Source of the DNA: Rhyacophila brunnea
Taxonomy: Eukaryota; Arthropoda; Insecta; Trichoptera; Rhyacophilidae
NCBI GenBank assembly: GCA_022495005.1
Contig: JAGYXB010000011.1
Coordinates: forward strand, 62,001 to 126,000
Length of the DNA stretch: 64,000 bases
Direction of reading: 5' to 3'
Positions 36,418 through 48,409 of the stretch are shown here, one piece after another. A model generated the notes under the pieces. That model was not told the origin of the DNA. It ran no database searches and worked only from the letters and a program-made list of their open reading frames with translations. Positions within the stretch are counted from its first letter, which is position 1. The number at the start of each line of letters is the position of its first letter. The translations under genes and the position numbers were made by a program.

Positions 36418-38537
36418 CGTCGGTATAGTGGCAGAAGACGATAAGTCAAAAATTGGCTGATTTGAGTTATGAATGCAGAATGATAAAGTTTAACACGCTC
36501 TATCGTCTGAAAAAACAAGCTCCGCCAAAATCCATGTAGTTGTGACATAATTTAAAGAATTCAATACGTATTAAGTCACTTTCTTTCATACTTCATAGTG
36601 GCAAATAACAATAAGATGACTTAACGTTCTTTGGCTTCAAGCTTCTAGTCACTTGTCCGTTATTTATATTGACTTATTGTCTATGCCACACACAGCTTAC
36701 AACCATTTGACAGTTGGTTCTAAATGTTGACGTTTCGCGCGTATTTATATATCTCATATTTTCTACAATAGTGCTTGTAATCTATTGTATAATCGTTTTT
36801 ATCGACGTGTATAATTTAAGATTGGAAAATATTATGTTTCTGTATGGGCAACAGAATAAAATAAGAGAGCATGTAAAAGGTAAGCAACTTAATTCAACAT
36901 AACCTCAAAATGAAGTTTGCTCTACAATTATTGATTATTTGTGTACTGATATCTCGTTTCTATGGCGTATTTTTATGTAATCGGAAAGACATCCTTACTA
37001 ACGCATATGTTTTATTTATATTTTGGATGATGCACACCAAAGTGATGTTGTGGATGGAGACAATATTAATAATGTCTGGGACTCACAATTGTACTCGGTC
37101 AAAACCAAATGCCGCCTATTTGACGCTTGCATTCTGACGGTGCTGCTTTACGGTAGCGAATCATGGCACCTTACGAAGGCTCAGAGCAACAGTATACTGA
37201 GCTTCGAAAACAGATGTTTGCGATGAATACTGGGTGTGCGGTTGCATGACTTTAGGATTGAGGAGATAAGAGAATGCACCAAACAGCTTCTCATCACGCT
37301 GAGAGTGAAGAGGTGACGTTGGACCTGGCTCGGCAACGTACTGCGGATGCCAGAAGAGAACGTCAACTTGGCTTGCCTGTTCTTCAAGCCGACCTGACTC
37401 CGGCGTCCTGGAGGGCCGCTAAATACTATCTATAGAATGTTTACGGCGGAGATACTGGATGCTGGTTTGACCTGAAACGGAGCAAAAAGACTGGCGAGCG
37501 ACAAGGATTCTTGGAGGAGCCGCGTGGTGTCCATATGCTCCAATTAAGGGGCGGATATGGCCAAAGAAGACGAAGAAAGAGCTTCGAGCGCAAAGTGGAT
37601 TTTATTTTAAGGAATGCAGACAGTGCTGCTCTAAAAACCCAAAGGGTACGAATTGCTGACGGCAAACTGCGCAAGGACTCAAAATCATACCAATTTTATC
37701 AAAATGAATTAAAAGAAAGTATTTGCCAAATTTCTTTCTTAAATCTCCATACCGTTTATCCACCTGTTATCCGATGTTTCTAATAAATAAATTAAATACT
37801 GTTCTCGAACCCTTAGAGGTTGGCTATAATGAAGCGGAAATGATCTCTTAATTATATTTTAAGTTTTCTTAATTAATTTTATAGGGTAATTGTTAATTTT
37901 AATTGTTTTCATAAATTATTTTTGTGTAATCATCATCCCCATACCGTTTATCCACCTCTAATCCAATGTTCTGATAAATAAATTATATAAAAATGTATTT
38001 TTTTATTATTTTTACCTAGTACTTAGCTACACAAATTTATGTTTAATAATTTAATAAAGATGAAAAGTATCATAATTTGAAACAAGATTATTACTAATCT
38101 TACATACAAAAATATCAAATTACTTCTATACCTACCTAATATTATTACCAAATAGTATCCACCTACCTAATATTATTTCTGTTTTAATTTTATTTTAAAT
38201 TGGCCAGTTTCTATTATTATTAGAGTCCAATGTATTACTACTCAACTACAACATTTTATGTTTGACTATTCTATTAACTCAAAAATCGTTGTGGCAAAAA
38301 ACGTTAATTCACCTCTTTGTAAATAAACTCAAAAAACTAATTATTATTACTATAAAAAAGACTTGACAATACTCAAATTGAATTCATAAATGATTACCGA
38401 ATATCATAAAGTAGCAAGTTTAGGTAAAAATGTTTAAACTATTTAAATAGAGAGGTTTCAATTTCTTGAATTTAGAAAAAGACGATTATCTCAAAACAAG
38501 GTTTTTTGACTTAACGCCTTTTGCCACTATACCGACG
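36418..38537. mobile_element. 2.1-kb inverted-repeat element upstream of ATRX
   Basis: Ends CGTCGGTATAGTGGCAGAAG and (inverted) CGTCGGTATAGTGGCAAAAG, continuing as ACGATAAGTCAAAAA / GCGTTAAGTCAAAAA, about 36 bp. AT-rich flanks share ATATTATAT. AAGTCA and TGACTTA words recur near the left end (36445, 36575, 36620, 36670). The middle contains a dead LINE 3' end (37040-37480) and a duplicated 50-bp tail (37747 and 37937). The element begins 337 bp upstream of the ATRX start codon. Class not assigned. Confidence 0.65.
37040..37480 (+). mobile_element. LINE 3' end (RTE/Jockey-like), broken
   Basis: Frames read DACILTVLLYGSESWHLT, FENRCLR, ILGVRLHDFRIEEIRECTK, WTWLGNVLRMPEENVN and then GAKRLASDKDSWRSRV. 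This is the conserved region after reverse transcriptase in Jockey/RTE-like LINEs. Several stops and shifts interrupt it. Confidence 0.75.
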
Positions 38538-38644
38538 ATATTATATTACAACGTCTAGAAACTGAGATTCAAAATAATGGTTAAAAATACTGCTAACGTG
38601 CGTATAAAAAAAAAACGGAGCGAAGACGTAGATAGGATGCTTAA

Positions 38645-40151
38645 CCCTTTATAGGACACCTCATGCAAAGTGGTAGAATAATATACCACCAGCATTAAGG
38701 TCTATATTTCCTATAATATTGTATTAATAATAAGCTTTTTATCACAAGAGCATTCGCGATTCCTTACACTGGTAGATCAGTGAACCATTCGGTGTGAAGT
38801 TGGCCCCTGCTTAGAAATAACTGCCAAATGCGCTGGTGGTAGGTGTACGTACCACTGTTCGATAACGCAAACTCACTTCGTCAGTTTGCGTACATGTCAT
38901 AGATATGTGACATGTGTCAACTTCAATGGGCTGCTAATTTGTGTTGCGGTTGTGTCAACAATGGAAAGTAAGTAATATATCAAATATGTAATATTCTTTT
39001 AACATTTACATAAATATAATATAACATTTTTTTAAATATAAGTGGTAAAACATGACTTTTAGTAACTGACAGCTAAGAAAAAATCCATAACCTCAAATTG
39101 CGAATGCATGTTTGATGCTGTACATCTACCTTATATTTTACTATTTTACTTCGGGAATTGTTGCTAAATTACTTGTATAAATAGTCTATTTATTAAGTAA
39201 CCTTAGTTTTTCATTAGGCCATTTCCGCTGGCGTGTTATTAGTAATTTTAGAAGAAAAAAATACTATTTTTTTGATTATTTTATTTTGTTATAACTAATA
39301 ACGATTTTTGTGCTGAAATAGTGCGTTACATGATTTGTATTTATTATTATACCTTAGAAACGTCTTCCTCGGCAAAGGATTTAGAAGAAATAGATGAAGA
39401 GGGAAGGTTGAAGTTACTGGAAGTGATGGAAGACCAGGCTGAAAATTCTGATATTGGTGGTGATTCAGATGCTGATGATGCCTTTGGAGATGAAAGCGGG
39501 ATTACTTCAAACAATCGATCGACAACTAATCCACTTGAGTCGGCTATCGGACGACATAAGCCACCAAATACCTCCAACGAACAATCTACTACCGGCGACC
39601 AACCTCACCTGTTAGCAACCAGCCTCTACCGACTAATGTAACACAGGTATCTGCTACCAGCCAATCCCAAGCAAATACATTTAACAAAGTGGACCACCTC
39701 AAAACTTAGAACACCAACCGAATATAAAATATTAAAATTTGACCAGTACACAGGAATCAACACGGAGGTGGATTTACCGTCGCCATCGAAAATATGTTTT
39801 CTATTTTTTAATCTAATTGGCTAGATAATGTAATAAAACGTGTATGCAAAAACAAAATAAATAATACAAGAATTACAAATATAATGATTATTATTTTTAT
39901 ATAAATAGTTAATAACATAGTTATTTAAAAAAAAGCATATGGTATATGTATATACCACTGAATACGCATTGACTTGGTATGGCCTAATACAGTCAGTGGT
40001 ATATATACATACCACGATTTTTTTTTTTTTCAGAAAAAGTAATACGTTTTTTAGAAAATTTGCAAATGCAATATATTTATTATCTCTATAAAGAAGATAT
40101 TTATTTAAGTTTGGAAAATGAAACTCAAAAAAAAAAGTGTCCTATAAAGGG
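38645..40151 (+). mobile_element. Second piggyBac-type element, internally deleted
   Basis: TTAA flanks both ends (38641-38644, 40152-40155). The termini are CCCTTTATAGGACAC on the left and its inverted form GTGTCCTATAAAGGG on the right, the usual piggyBac C-C-C-T start. At 1507 bp it is too short for a full transposase. It keeps the first coding exons only (see 38961-39641) plus weak piggyBac similarity to about 39826 (FDQYTGINTEVDLPSP). Short palindromes with GTGGTATATA-like sequence lie near 38670-38690 and 39950-40015. Confidence 0.8.
38961..39641 (+). pseudogene. N-terminal fragment of a piggyBac-type transposase, with one intron
   Basis: ATGGAAA/GTAAGT (38961-38967) appears to join AG/AAACG at 39358, giving MEKTSSSAKDLEEIDEEG. 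An acidic stretch follows (GGDSDADDAFGDES) to a stop at 39639-39641. Past that stop another frame reads KFDQYTGINTEVDLPSP, which is the start of the piggyBac catalytic domain. The rest of the transposase is missing. The intron is inferred from phase and splice consensus. This is a dead copy of a family different from the one at 54106. Confidence 0.6.
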
Positions 40152-40538
40152 TTAAATGATTTAATATTGATGGTTCACAGAGTATTGTAATATTGTAATA
40201 GGTTAAAAAAACATCTAGAATTTATCATATTATCCATGTCTACTTTATGGTTGCTGCATTGAATAAAATTGATAAAAACTCATTCAATGTAAACTCGAAT
40301 TATTTAATGTTCTAAAGTCTAAAGCAGGGGGGGGGGTAAACTGCGGCCCGCCGGGTATTTTTTTGCGGCCCGCCATCATTAATTGTACTTCTGATTACGA
40401 ATAACTTTTTTATAATTTTTTAAGAAATATTGACAATAAATTAAAATTTGAAGAATTTGTTGTTTCGTAAATGTGTTATCTCAGTAGGTACGTCTTCCTT
40501 GCGTCTCGTCTCACACTATGTAACCAATATTTTCGACG

Positions 40539-41532
40539 TTGAACATCGTGACATATTTAAATACTTTTAACTCCGCGTTGCAAGGAAAAAAAATATATGC
40601 CCATGATATGGTAAAAAGTTTGATTGGATTTCAATTAAAACTCAAGTTAATCCTTCGACAAATATCGAATAACAACGTGGACCACTTTCCAACTTTGAAG
40701 TTGCTGAATATACCAGAATATAAATTTGAATAATATGGTAAAATTATTAAAGCTCTGAATGACGATTTTTCACAAAGATTTGGTGACTTCCAAAAAATTG
40801 AGACAAGTTTAGCAATAGTACGCAATCCATTTTCAATAGATATTGATAGTGTACCGCATGGCCCCCACAAGGGGGGAGCTGACAGGGCTCTAGCCTAGGG
40901 GCCCGGGCTCAGGGGGGGCCCAGCGTGACGGGTCGACCAGATAAATGAGATAAACACACATCTTAATTTTGCTCTAATAGCAAAAAAAAGTCGCCTGCGG
41001 CGCTAGCTTACTTCGAACTTATTACGATTTTAAAACATATAGTTGTTGGGACGTGTTGAGAAATACTGTGTTAAAAAATCACTAAATTACACTGAATTTT
41101 ATTTGACCTCGAACACCATTTGAAAAACAATACTGGAGAGCGTCAGACTGCCTTTAACCATAGCGATAGGTAGGGGGCCCGCCCAAGACCCTGGCTTCGG
41201 GGCCCGCGTCAAGATGTGGAGGGCATGGTGTACCGACAGAGCTACAACTTAAGATTATTGATCTGCAGTGTGACACTGATTTATGAGAATTGCATCGTCG
41301 TGAAGAAATCTCCAAATTTTACAAGGCCCTTAATTCAGACAAATTTGACCAACTTAAAGATTATGCAAGAAAAATGTTCGTTATTTTTGGATCAACCTAT
41401 ATATGTGAACAACCATTTTCGATCATGAACCTCAATAAAAATTCTTTACGATCAAATATCTCCGATGCCCATTTACAAGCCGTTTTGAGAATATCAACTA
41501 CAAAATTAACACCTGAATTTAAAAAATGTTAA
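40539..41532 (+). pseudogene. hAT transposase, C-terminal part, interrupted
   Basis: The fragments resemble GTF2IRD2/ZBED-like hAT proteins: first LNTFNSALQGKKIYAHDMVK and an acidic-aromatic stretch, then after the nested insertion YARKMFVIFGSTYICEQPFS and SDAHLQAVLRISTTKLTPEF, the hAT dimerisation domain. There is a stop at about 40731 and a frameshift plus the 371-bp insertion at 40857. The N-terminal zinc finger and most of the catalytic core are absent. Non-functional. Confidence 0.8.
40857..41227. mobile_element. CATGGCCCCCAC element nested in the hAT
   Basis: GTGTACCG at 40849-40856 is repeated exactly at 41228-41235. Ends are CATGGCCCCCACA and, inverted on the right, CATGCCCTCCACATC. 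The subterminal regions are very G/C rich (GGGGCCCGGGCTCAGG) and the middle is AT-rich. It carries no open frame. Two further copies are at 31497 and 15497. Confidence 0.85.
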
Positions 41533-41719
41533 AAAAAACAGTTTCGTTCTTCTAATTAATTTTTTTGTAATGTTTATTTTTCGTGATAATAAATAGTGTA
41601 TATCTAAAAATGGTATTTTACTTGCGGCCCGCCACTCATTTTGAATTCTTGAATTTGGCCCTCCATCCAAAAAGTTTGCCCCCCCCTGGTCTAAAGGCTC
41701 GATGATAGACTAATATATT

Positions 41720-42098
41720 GGCTCGATGACATTCAGCTACTTTACAAGCTGCTTGTCGGCGAATTTAAAAGTGGGCGAGTCAGCTAGTCAGACACACAAA
41801 ACTTTTCCAATCGCTCAGAAGCCAACAAGCTAGCGAGTTGAAACCGTCATTTTTGGTACTATTTTGATAGGACGTATTGAGTACCTAGTTCGTTTTTTTA
41901 CCGGGAGGTCGCCACTATCCCTCTACTGCGCAGACGCATATCGGCGCACACGTCATCGTGTAGCATGTAAAGTAGCCCGACTTCCAACTTTTCTCGGTAG
42001 ATTATTTACAATCAGCTTGTTACCTAGTTCAATGATGACACCGGGCGAGTTTACAAGCAGATTGTAAATTCGCTGGCTTGTAGCTCAATATCATCGAA
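41720..42098. mobile_element. Second copy of the 13743 MITE family
   Basis: Inverted ends TCGATGACATTCAGCTACTT and TCGATGATATTGAGCTACAA bracket a middle that matches 13743-14102 (ACCGGGAGGTCGCC, ACTGCGCAGACGCA, CAACTTTTCTCGGTA). The outermost bases have diverged, so the duplication is not clear. It starts 24 bp beyond the target duplication of the hAT element that ends at 41688. Confidence 0.7.
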
Positions 42099-42104
42099 GG
42101 AATG

Positions 42105-42735
42105 TTTGACGGTGTAAATGGCAGGCATCTGGAGTAAGGAACTCTCACCTGGTGATAGACTGATAGAGAGCCCAACTGCCTCGCAAATAATTTTTTGGCC
42201 CAAATCTCATACCTACACATACTCGATGTACCTACCTACATATAATATTATACATGTTGTGATTAAATCCTTTTTTATACGAGTGGGGAGAAATTCAAAC
42301 CATTGAGCATGTTGTTGAGACCTGCGCTCTTTTTGCCTTGCCTGGGGGACACTGCTATCCACCAGGCTGATGGAAACATGCTGGTATGGATTGAGGCTTT
42401 ACTGGTGCCTCAGTAGCGCTGTTGATTTTGTGTGTGGTTGTCTTTTGTTCTAATATCTCCATGCTGTGGCCGATACCTTACCTCAATAAGTGAATGAAAA
42501 ACAATAATTATTATTATTGTTAATTTTATTTTTCTCAATATCGCAGGTAAGGTTTTTTTAAATAACCTTTTGAATCTATTGACACATACCATTATTATAC
42601 AAATATTGGATTTTAATTTATTGGAAACCTGTATTATTAATATATTATTGTAATTAAGTAGGTACTAAAATCGTTTGACCAATAACAATATAATATTATG
42701 TATTATCATTCATGTCGGTGATGATGAAAACCTAA
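42105..42735. other. Unassigned intergenic DNA
   Basis: No open frame of note. A segment at about 42285-42420 (GGGGACACTGCTATCC, CACCAGGCTGATGG) is less AT-rich and may be an old repeat. Confidence 0.35.
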
Positions 42736-42739
42736 TAAC

Positions 42740-43070
42740 ATTGAGGCAAAACAAGCTGACCATAGACTAAGTCAGGCCTTCTCCTTCGTCCGACCTTCTG
42801 TAGGGCCAGTACACATTTACTTCACCTTGCCACGTCCTAGCATTGGAGCATAGGGCAAGGTCGCACCACTTCCCTCGGTCCATCGCCACATTTCACACTT
42901 CCTGCCATGTGAGATCTGCAGCGCCCAGATCGCTTTGTAGTATCGCTACAGGGTGAGAGGGTCAGCCACAGCGATGGAACCCTTGAGGTTATGCTACAAG
43001 GGTACGGAGTGTCAAACTCTCTGGCGGCATATCCCAGCCACGTGAAGCGTCTCTTCATGACTTTATCATG
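42740..43070 (-). mobile_element. LINE 3' remnant
   Basis: On the minus strand MKRRFTWLGYAAREF and, in another frame, DLGAADLTWQEV and VAMDRGKWCDLALCSN correspond to the end of LINE ORF2 (GHV.RM, DL..AGLTW.EA..A.DR..W). Stops interrupt it. Confidence 0.6.
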
Positions 43071-43576
43071 TATTATCATACATAATCAATACTTTAATCT
43101 CTAGTGTATTTAATGGATGACTAAGTGTATCAGCACTTTAAAAGACTACAAGCAGGTCACCGTGTATTGATTGTTTGCGGTCCGTGTGTACATAATAGAC
43201 TCCCAAGTGGAGAGCCTTGTCTAGTGCCAGCAGTCTGAGGATATGTTCAAAGTGCAAGGCGAGGTGAAGGATGCAAATAAACACAAACTAATACTTTTAA
43301 AATTTATTTAAGTACATACTAATAATTTATGATTAACAATTGCAAATTCTCCTAGAAAACGTAGTCGATAATAGTTTTAACGTTTTTTCTTTAGGGGGTT
43401 ATCCATCATTCTCTCACGGTGGACAACATTACATAGTAAACTATAATATAATTTATTTTACTAAATGCCATCATTTATTTTGAATATATTCAACTTTTAC
43501 CTTTTGGTAAGATATTTTAAACTTATTTTGTAGTCACTACACATGAAAGTGTTTAAGTTTTACATTATGTGTTTCG

Positions 43577-43952
43577 TTGTTGTTTATTTAATAAAACGCA
43601 TTTTTTTTTTGTAGTACTTATTCCACTTTTAATCAATAAATTAGGACCGGTTTCGTCCGCCTCAGAGGGACATTTTCAACTAAATACATTTTTTTTTTTA
43701 AAAACAATATTTATCAAACAAAATCCAAAGCGACAGAAATGATATAACAATAGGACCATAAATTATTCGTCCATGTACCTATTGTTATATTATTTCTGTC
43801 GCTTTGGATTTTGTTTGATAAATATTGTTTTTAAAAAAAAATGTATTCAGTTGAAAATGTCCCTCTGAGGCGGACGAAACCGGTCCTAATATATTGATTA
43901 AAAGTGGAATAAGTACTACAAAAAAAAATTGCGTTTTATTAAATTAAACAAC
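43577..43952. repeat. Near-perfect long hairpin, two arms of about 175-185 bp
   Basis: The left arm runs from TTGTTTATTTAATAAAACGC through GACCGGTTTCGTCCGCCTC and CAAAGCGACAGAAAT to the loop near 43763; the right arm is its inverse with few mismatches. A single arm of the same sequence is at 19063-19170. It could be a foldback transposon or a MITE made by inverted duplication. The module GGACGAAACCGGTCC is also found in other forms at 62.3-63.2 kb. Confidence 0.85.
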
Positions 43953-43954
43953 AA

Positions 43955-46100
43955 TACAATGCAGTTCCACCATGAATTGACAATTAACAAAATAAAAGAA
44001 ATTATGTGTTTCGTTTACGAAATTGACTTTACTTTGTAAAATGAAATTGATTTTAAAATAGTACATAAAAAACTATTGGAAATTTATAATTGTGGTCAAA
44101 GTAATATTATTTTTTTTTTTAAATATTACATTAATTTACATCTCTGTGTTACGGAATGTATCGTAATATAAAAAAAACACGTTTGTTTGTAACTGCGAAA
44201 TGTAAATAAACACATTCAATTAATTATGTGACAGAATTCATAAAATTGACAAGACCTTTATAACTTTTAACCGTCACAATCTACTATGTAATATGTCCAT
44301 ACCTCTGACACATGGAACCGATTTTGTTTTATCTCGACAAAGACAATATTTTAAAAAGTGTGGGTCACATTTCGTTTACATTAAACATTTTTTCAGTCTT
44401 CCAATACCTCATATTATTATGATGACGGCATGTTTATTGCGATGCGTTATCTTATATAAAATAAAATCAATTCTTTATGTAAAGCTTATTTAGTTGGAGA
44501 GATATTTAGTAGTGTGTTAATAGTAAAGTTAATTATTATATGAATGCTTTTTTTGTAGAACACCTACGAATACATATTATGAATCAATTTACATTATTTC
44601 ATATTCCTTAATTAAATGGAACAATTCAATCGGTGATAGAATCACATTCATAATCTATTTAACTGCAATGTTACACAACCACAATATAGAGCATTCACTA
44701 TTGAATAATTTCAACGAAAGAAACTATTTTATGACATAATATGTACTTTCTAAAACAGTAGAACATTCATGATCAATATTACCAGGTTAGCGTTCTTCAC
44801 GTAAGATCTAGCACTTTTTAGCAGACATTAAGAATACTAAAAACGCAGCTGGCATGTTAAAATCTCAGATTATCTTTAAAGTTTTCATAAAAATTCAAAA
44901 TTTCATTGCCTGCCCGTTTTCAGTTAAATTTAAAACGTAGACAGTTTTTTGTATAGTCTTGTAATAAAAAAAACTACTGGCGATGATTTATTTTTGAATT
45001 CTTAAAATCTGCTTCACGTTGACCCTTACAGTAGAAAAATAATGAATTTTTCCCTGACAAAATTTAAGACCTTTTATATTAAATTTAGGACTGTCCTCGA
45101 TCAGTCCTCCGAGACAACAATAACTTATTGAACAAAAACAGCTGAATGTAGGTATTTATGCAAATTTTGGGCTGTATTTAAATAATATTGATTTGATTTT
45201 TATGCCATAATTTAATATTTATTACATAACATTCCGGGGAGTGCATTGTTTCCATTTTAGTTTACAGTTTGCCAAATTAATTATTGTCTATAAGTTTGTG
45301 TTTAAATATTTAGACAGGATTTCTGAAATTTGGCTCGGTAAACCGACATCTGTTGAGGTTTAACACAGACATACTTGAAGCTAAGATTCAGAACATATTT
45401 AAATTAAGCATTCCGATTGCAAATAAAATTGAGTACTTATTGAATACAGCGCCGACATTTGCATTTAGATATTAATTTAACCTAGATATAGTATTTAGAA
45501 AACGGGCTATAAAGTCTCTCATCACATCTAAAATAAAAGGAGTGTCTCCGAGCCAACTATGTCACTAAATACTATTAATTTATAAGGTGATTGATAACTA
45601 AAACGATTTGTTGTCATAGGTTACTAAAGCAATACGAATAAGCATATTCCGCTTGTGTCGCTAATATTTGCTGTATTCTTAATCTAATAAAATCAGCTAT
45701 AGAAAGGTATTATATTAATGGACAATATAATTATAGGAGGTATCATATTTCTGTCAGAGTCTATTCGTATATATATGAGGATAATAACCCTATTTATTAA
45801 TTAACTAATTGACTATGAGAGAATTCATATTTGTTTAAAACTGTTACATATTATTATAAAAAGATTTTAGTGTAAATAACAAGTGAGCCCCGTTAACAAA
45901 TTCATACCCTGCGCTATCTGACAAATTTTATAATACATGAAAAGATAGCACGTTCACATTGTAATATAATATATATATCAAACAATTAAAAATATATTAT
46001 TTAATGTGTTTTTGGCCATATGATTTTACAGTGTTCCTCAGTGGTGATATTCTAATCTACTATGTCATCATTAATAACGGGTATTTTAAGACTGTTTGAA
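43955..46100. other. Very AT-rich gene-free stretch
   Basis: About 2.1 kb with no supported gene, no clear inverted-repeat element and only short chance frames. Confidence 0.5.
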
Positions 46101-46104
46101 ATTA

Positions 46105-46728
46105 CAGTACACTCTCAGTAATCCGCCGCTCGATTATCCGACAACTACTATAACCCGCCGTTATTTTTACTAGTTGAAAGCACAAAATCAAGCTCTATAA
46201 TTCGCCGGTATTCGATTGTCAAATTCAGTAGTCCGCTGTGTACAAGTATACAACGCTGATGAGACGGGTTTATTTTGGAAACATCTCCTTCGTAAAACGT
46301 ACGTTCATAGCGAAAAAAGTAATGTAAGTACCAGGGAGGAAAGTGCTCAAGGACAGCTTCACAATTATGCCGTGCTCCAATGCTACTGGGACACAAAGAA
46401 TGAAGCTTTTGGTCATAGGGAAAGCCAGGAATCCTAAGCCATTCAAGAATATCTGCCTCACTGAACAACTGGTTGTGTCAAGTGATTTACTGTTTAATAT
46501 TTAGTTAATAAACTCAGTTTATAAATATGTATAATTTAGTAAATACTTGATTTTGATTATAAATAATAACGTAATTTGCTAGTACGAATTTCTCAAAAAA
46601 ACTATTTTTACGAAATATTACCTATTTCAATTTTTACCATATTTTGTATGTATGCACTATAATCCGCCGCTTTTACTAAATGAACGCTTGTCTGTTTTTT
46701 GGGGTGGCGGATTGCTGAGACAGTACTG
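46105..46728 (+). mobile_element. Dead pogo/Tigger element
   Basis: Ends CAGTACACTCTCAGTAATCC and, inverted, CAGTACTGTCTCAGCAATCC with TA outside (46103-46104, 46729-46730). The interior keeps a piece of the Tigger DDE transposase: YNADETGLFWKHLLRKT at 46249-46299, then in another frame LLVIGKARNPKPFKN. 624 bp, so most of the gene has been deleted. Confidence 0.8.
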
Positions 46729-46734
46729 TATACA

Positions 46735-48140
46735 TTTTTTTTTGAAATTTTTCCACGATATATTTTCCATTGTTATTAAAGTTATTATTTTCCATTATTA
46801 TCTTGCTTATAAATTTTCAATCCATTCTAGGTCATCAATCAAGCTGATCAACATCCTTTTAGACGCCATCTTTTTTGCTAAACCTGTTTTAATGGGAAGA
46901 TCGCAGAAAATATGGTAAGTTGACAGTGCCTGGTCAGGAAAATATGACGGATGTGCCATGACTTTCTATTTAAATTGCCTTTTTTTGGAGTATCTATTGT
47001 GACGTACAGGGTCTGCCATTACCTTGATTAAAAAATTATACATCGTCTGTTGGTCTTTTTTTTATTGATTGCATAGGCCGGCCCATGGCCCATGGCACAC
47101 CCGCCATATTCTCCTGACCTGGCACTGTCAGATAACATTTCCTTGTTTTCTGCAGTCTACAAATTCATATTACATGAAAATTGAAGAGCAAGTTAGGAAG
47201 AAATCTTACATAAAAATGGATGATATATCTTGGATTAAAAATATATTTTCTTATATCATTTCAAACACTTAAAATACCACAATATTCATGGAATGAATTA
47301 ATATTATGGTTTTGCCTCAAAAACGGGAGATTATGTATTTACCAGCGTACCCATTAGAATCTTTGAGAAACACAGATATGAGAAAATATTTAAAATTCAA
47401 TCATTAACAGCAGATATTGATAGGGATAGGGGCGGATGTGCTGCCTCTCTGTGAGGACTTTACCCACAAGAGAGAATGGCATAAGCATGATCCTTTCTGC
47501 TGTTAATTGAATTTTTACAAAAAACTGATTTCTGGCAAAACCTTTTTCTTTCTTTCTAAATTTGGGTTTTCCCAATGTCAAAGTAATTAACTATCATTAT
47601 AATATATTTTATAATAAAATGTATAAAACTTTTATTTATGAATATGTCACGTTAGTTGCTCGGTTAGGTAGACACAACATAAAATGAATCATCAAAAATT
47701 CAAAACATAATAATTAACGGGTAACCTAGAATATATTCTTTTTACAATAAAAGTATGAGTAAAATCCTTTTAATAATATCTCCCGTACAAACACTAGCTA
47801 CGATGGTCTCATAGCGTTCATTTTGAGAAACTTGTTATGGGTTAATTTGATATGCATGAGATGGAAATTTCAAATTACATGTAAAAAATTCGAATTATAC
47901 GAAAATTTTAATTACAGGTGAATTAAAGAGGTAAATTTAATATTTCACAATGAATTCTTTCATCAATTAATTTCAGTTTATGAGATCTGTTATGTATATG
48001 CATTTGCGAACTAAACAAATACTATATGGTTCTAAGGTTGACAAAATGGGCCTCTACAAGTATGTAATCTCAATAAACATTCTCACGTAGTAGTCTAGTC
48101 TTAATAAGTGCCAAATTTGAAACACTTGCTGCACTGGAAC
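46735..48140. other. Gene-free AT-rich DNA
   Basis: Apart from the mariner scrap at 47080 nothing is recognised. Confidence 0.4.
47080..47165 (+). mobile_element. Mariner transposase scrap
   Basis: PMAHPPYSPDLALSDNISLF matches the third catalytic Asp region of mariner (HPPYSPDLAPSD--LF). It is unrelated in position to the full element at 60876. Only this motif is recognisable. Confidence 0.5.
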
Positions 48141-48143
48141 TAG

Positions 48144-48292
48144 AGTCTGTATTCTATAACCTGGCGTACACGTCACACGGAAAGCATTGTGCCATCGGGT
48201 TCAACTGTTGCAAGTTTTCAATGGGTGGGAACAAGTTGGATACTGAAATAGGGGGGAAACCGGCACGCCAGCTTATAGAAAACAGACTTTAA
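48144..48292. mobile_element. Small inverted-repeat element
   Basis: AGTCTGTATTCTATAACC then TGGCGTAC is matched inverted by AGTCTGTTTTCTATAAGC then TGGCGTGC. About 150 bp. Class unknown. Confidence 0.55.
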
Positions 48293-48409
48293 AGAGCAGC
48301 GTTAATTAATTACAAAATCCAGTTTGTGAGAAAAGCATAAAAAATTTTAAACATGACATAGGAAATTCAGAGCAAAATACCATGCGACCAGCAGAATGCA
48401 AGAAGAGGG

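Larger units (their letters stand above)
40325..41688 (+). mobile_element. hAT element with perfect 8-bp target-site duplication
   Basis: GTCTAAAG occurs at 40317-40324 and again at 41689-41696. The ends are CAGGGGGGGGGG then TAAACTGCGGCCCGC on the left; the right, inverted, starts CAGGGGGGGGCAAACT. This is the CAGGGG...AAACTGCGGCCCGC style of Charlie-type hAT elements. It contains the C-terminal part of a hAT transposase (40539-41532), broken by a second transposon at 40857-41227. Confidence 0.88.

Noticed and set aside
36714..36902. Hydrophobic frame upstream of ATRX
   Set aside because: Lies inside an inverted-repeat element and is rich in Ile/Val/Tyr from AT-rich DNA; no supporting signal.
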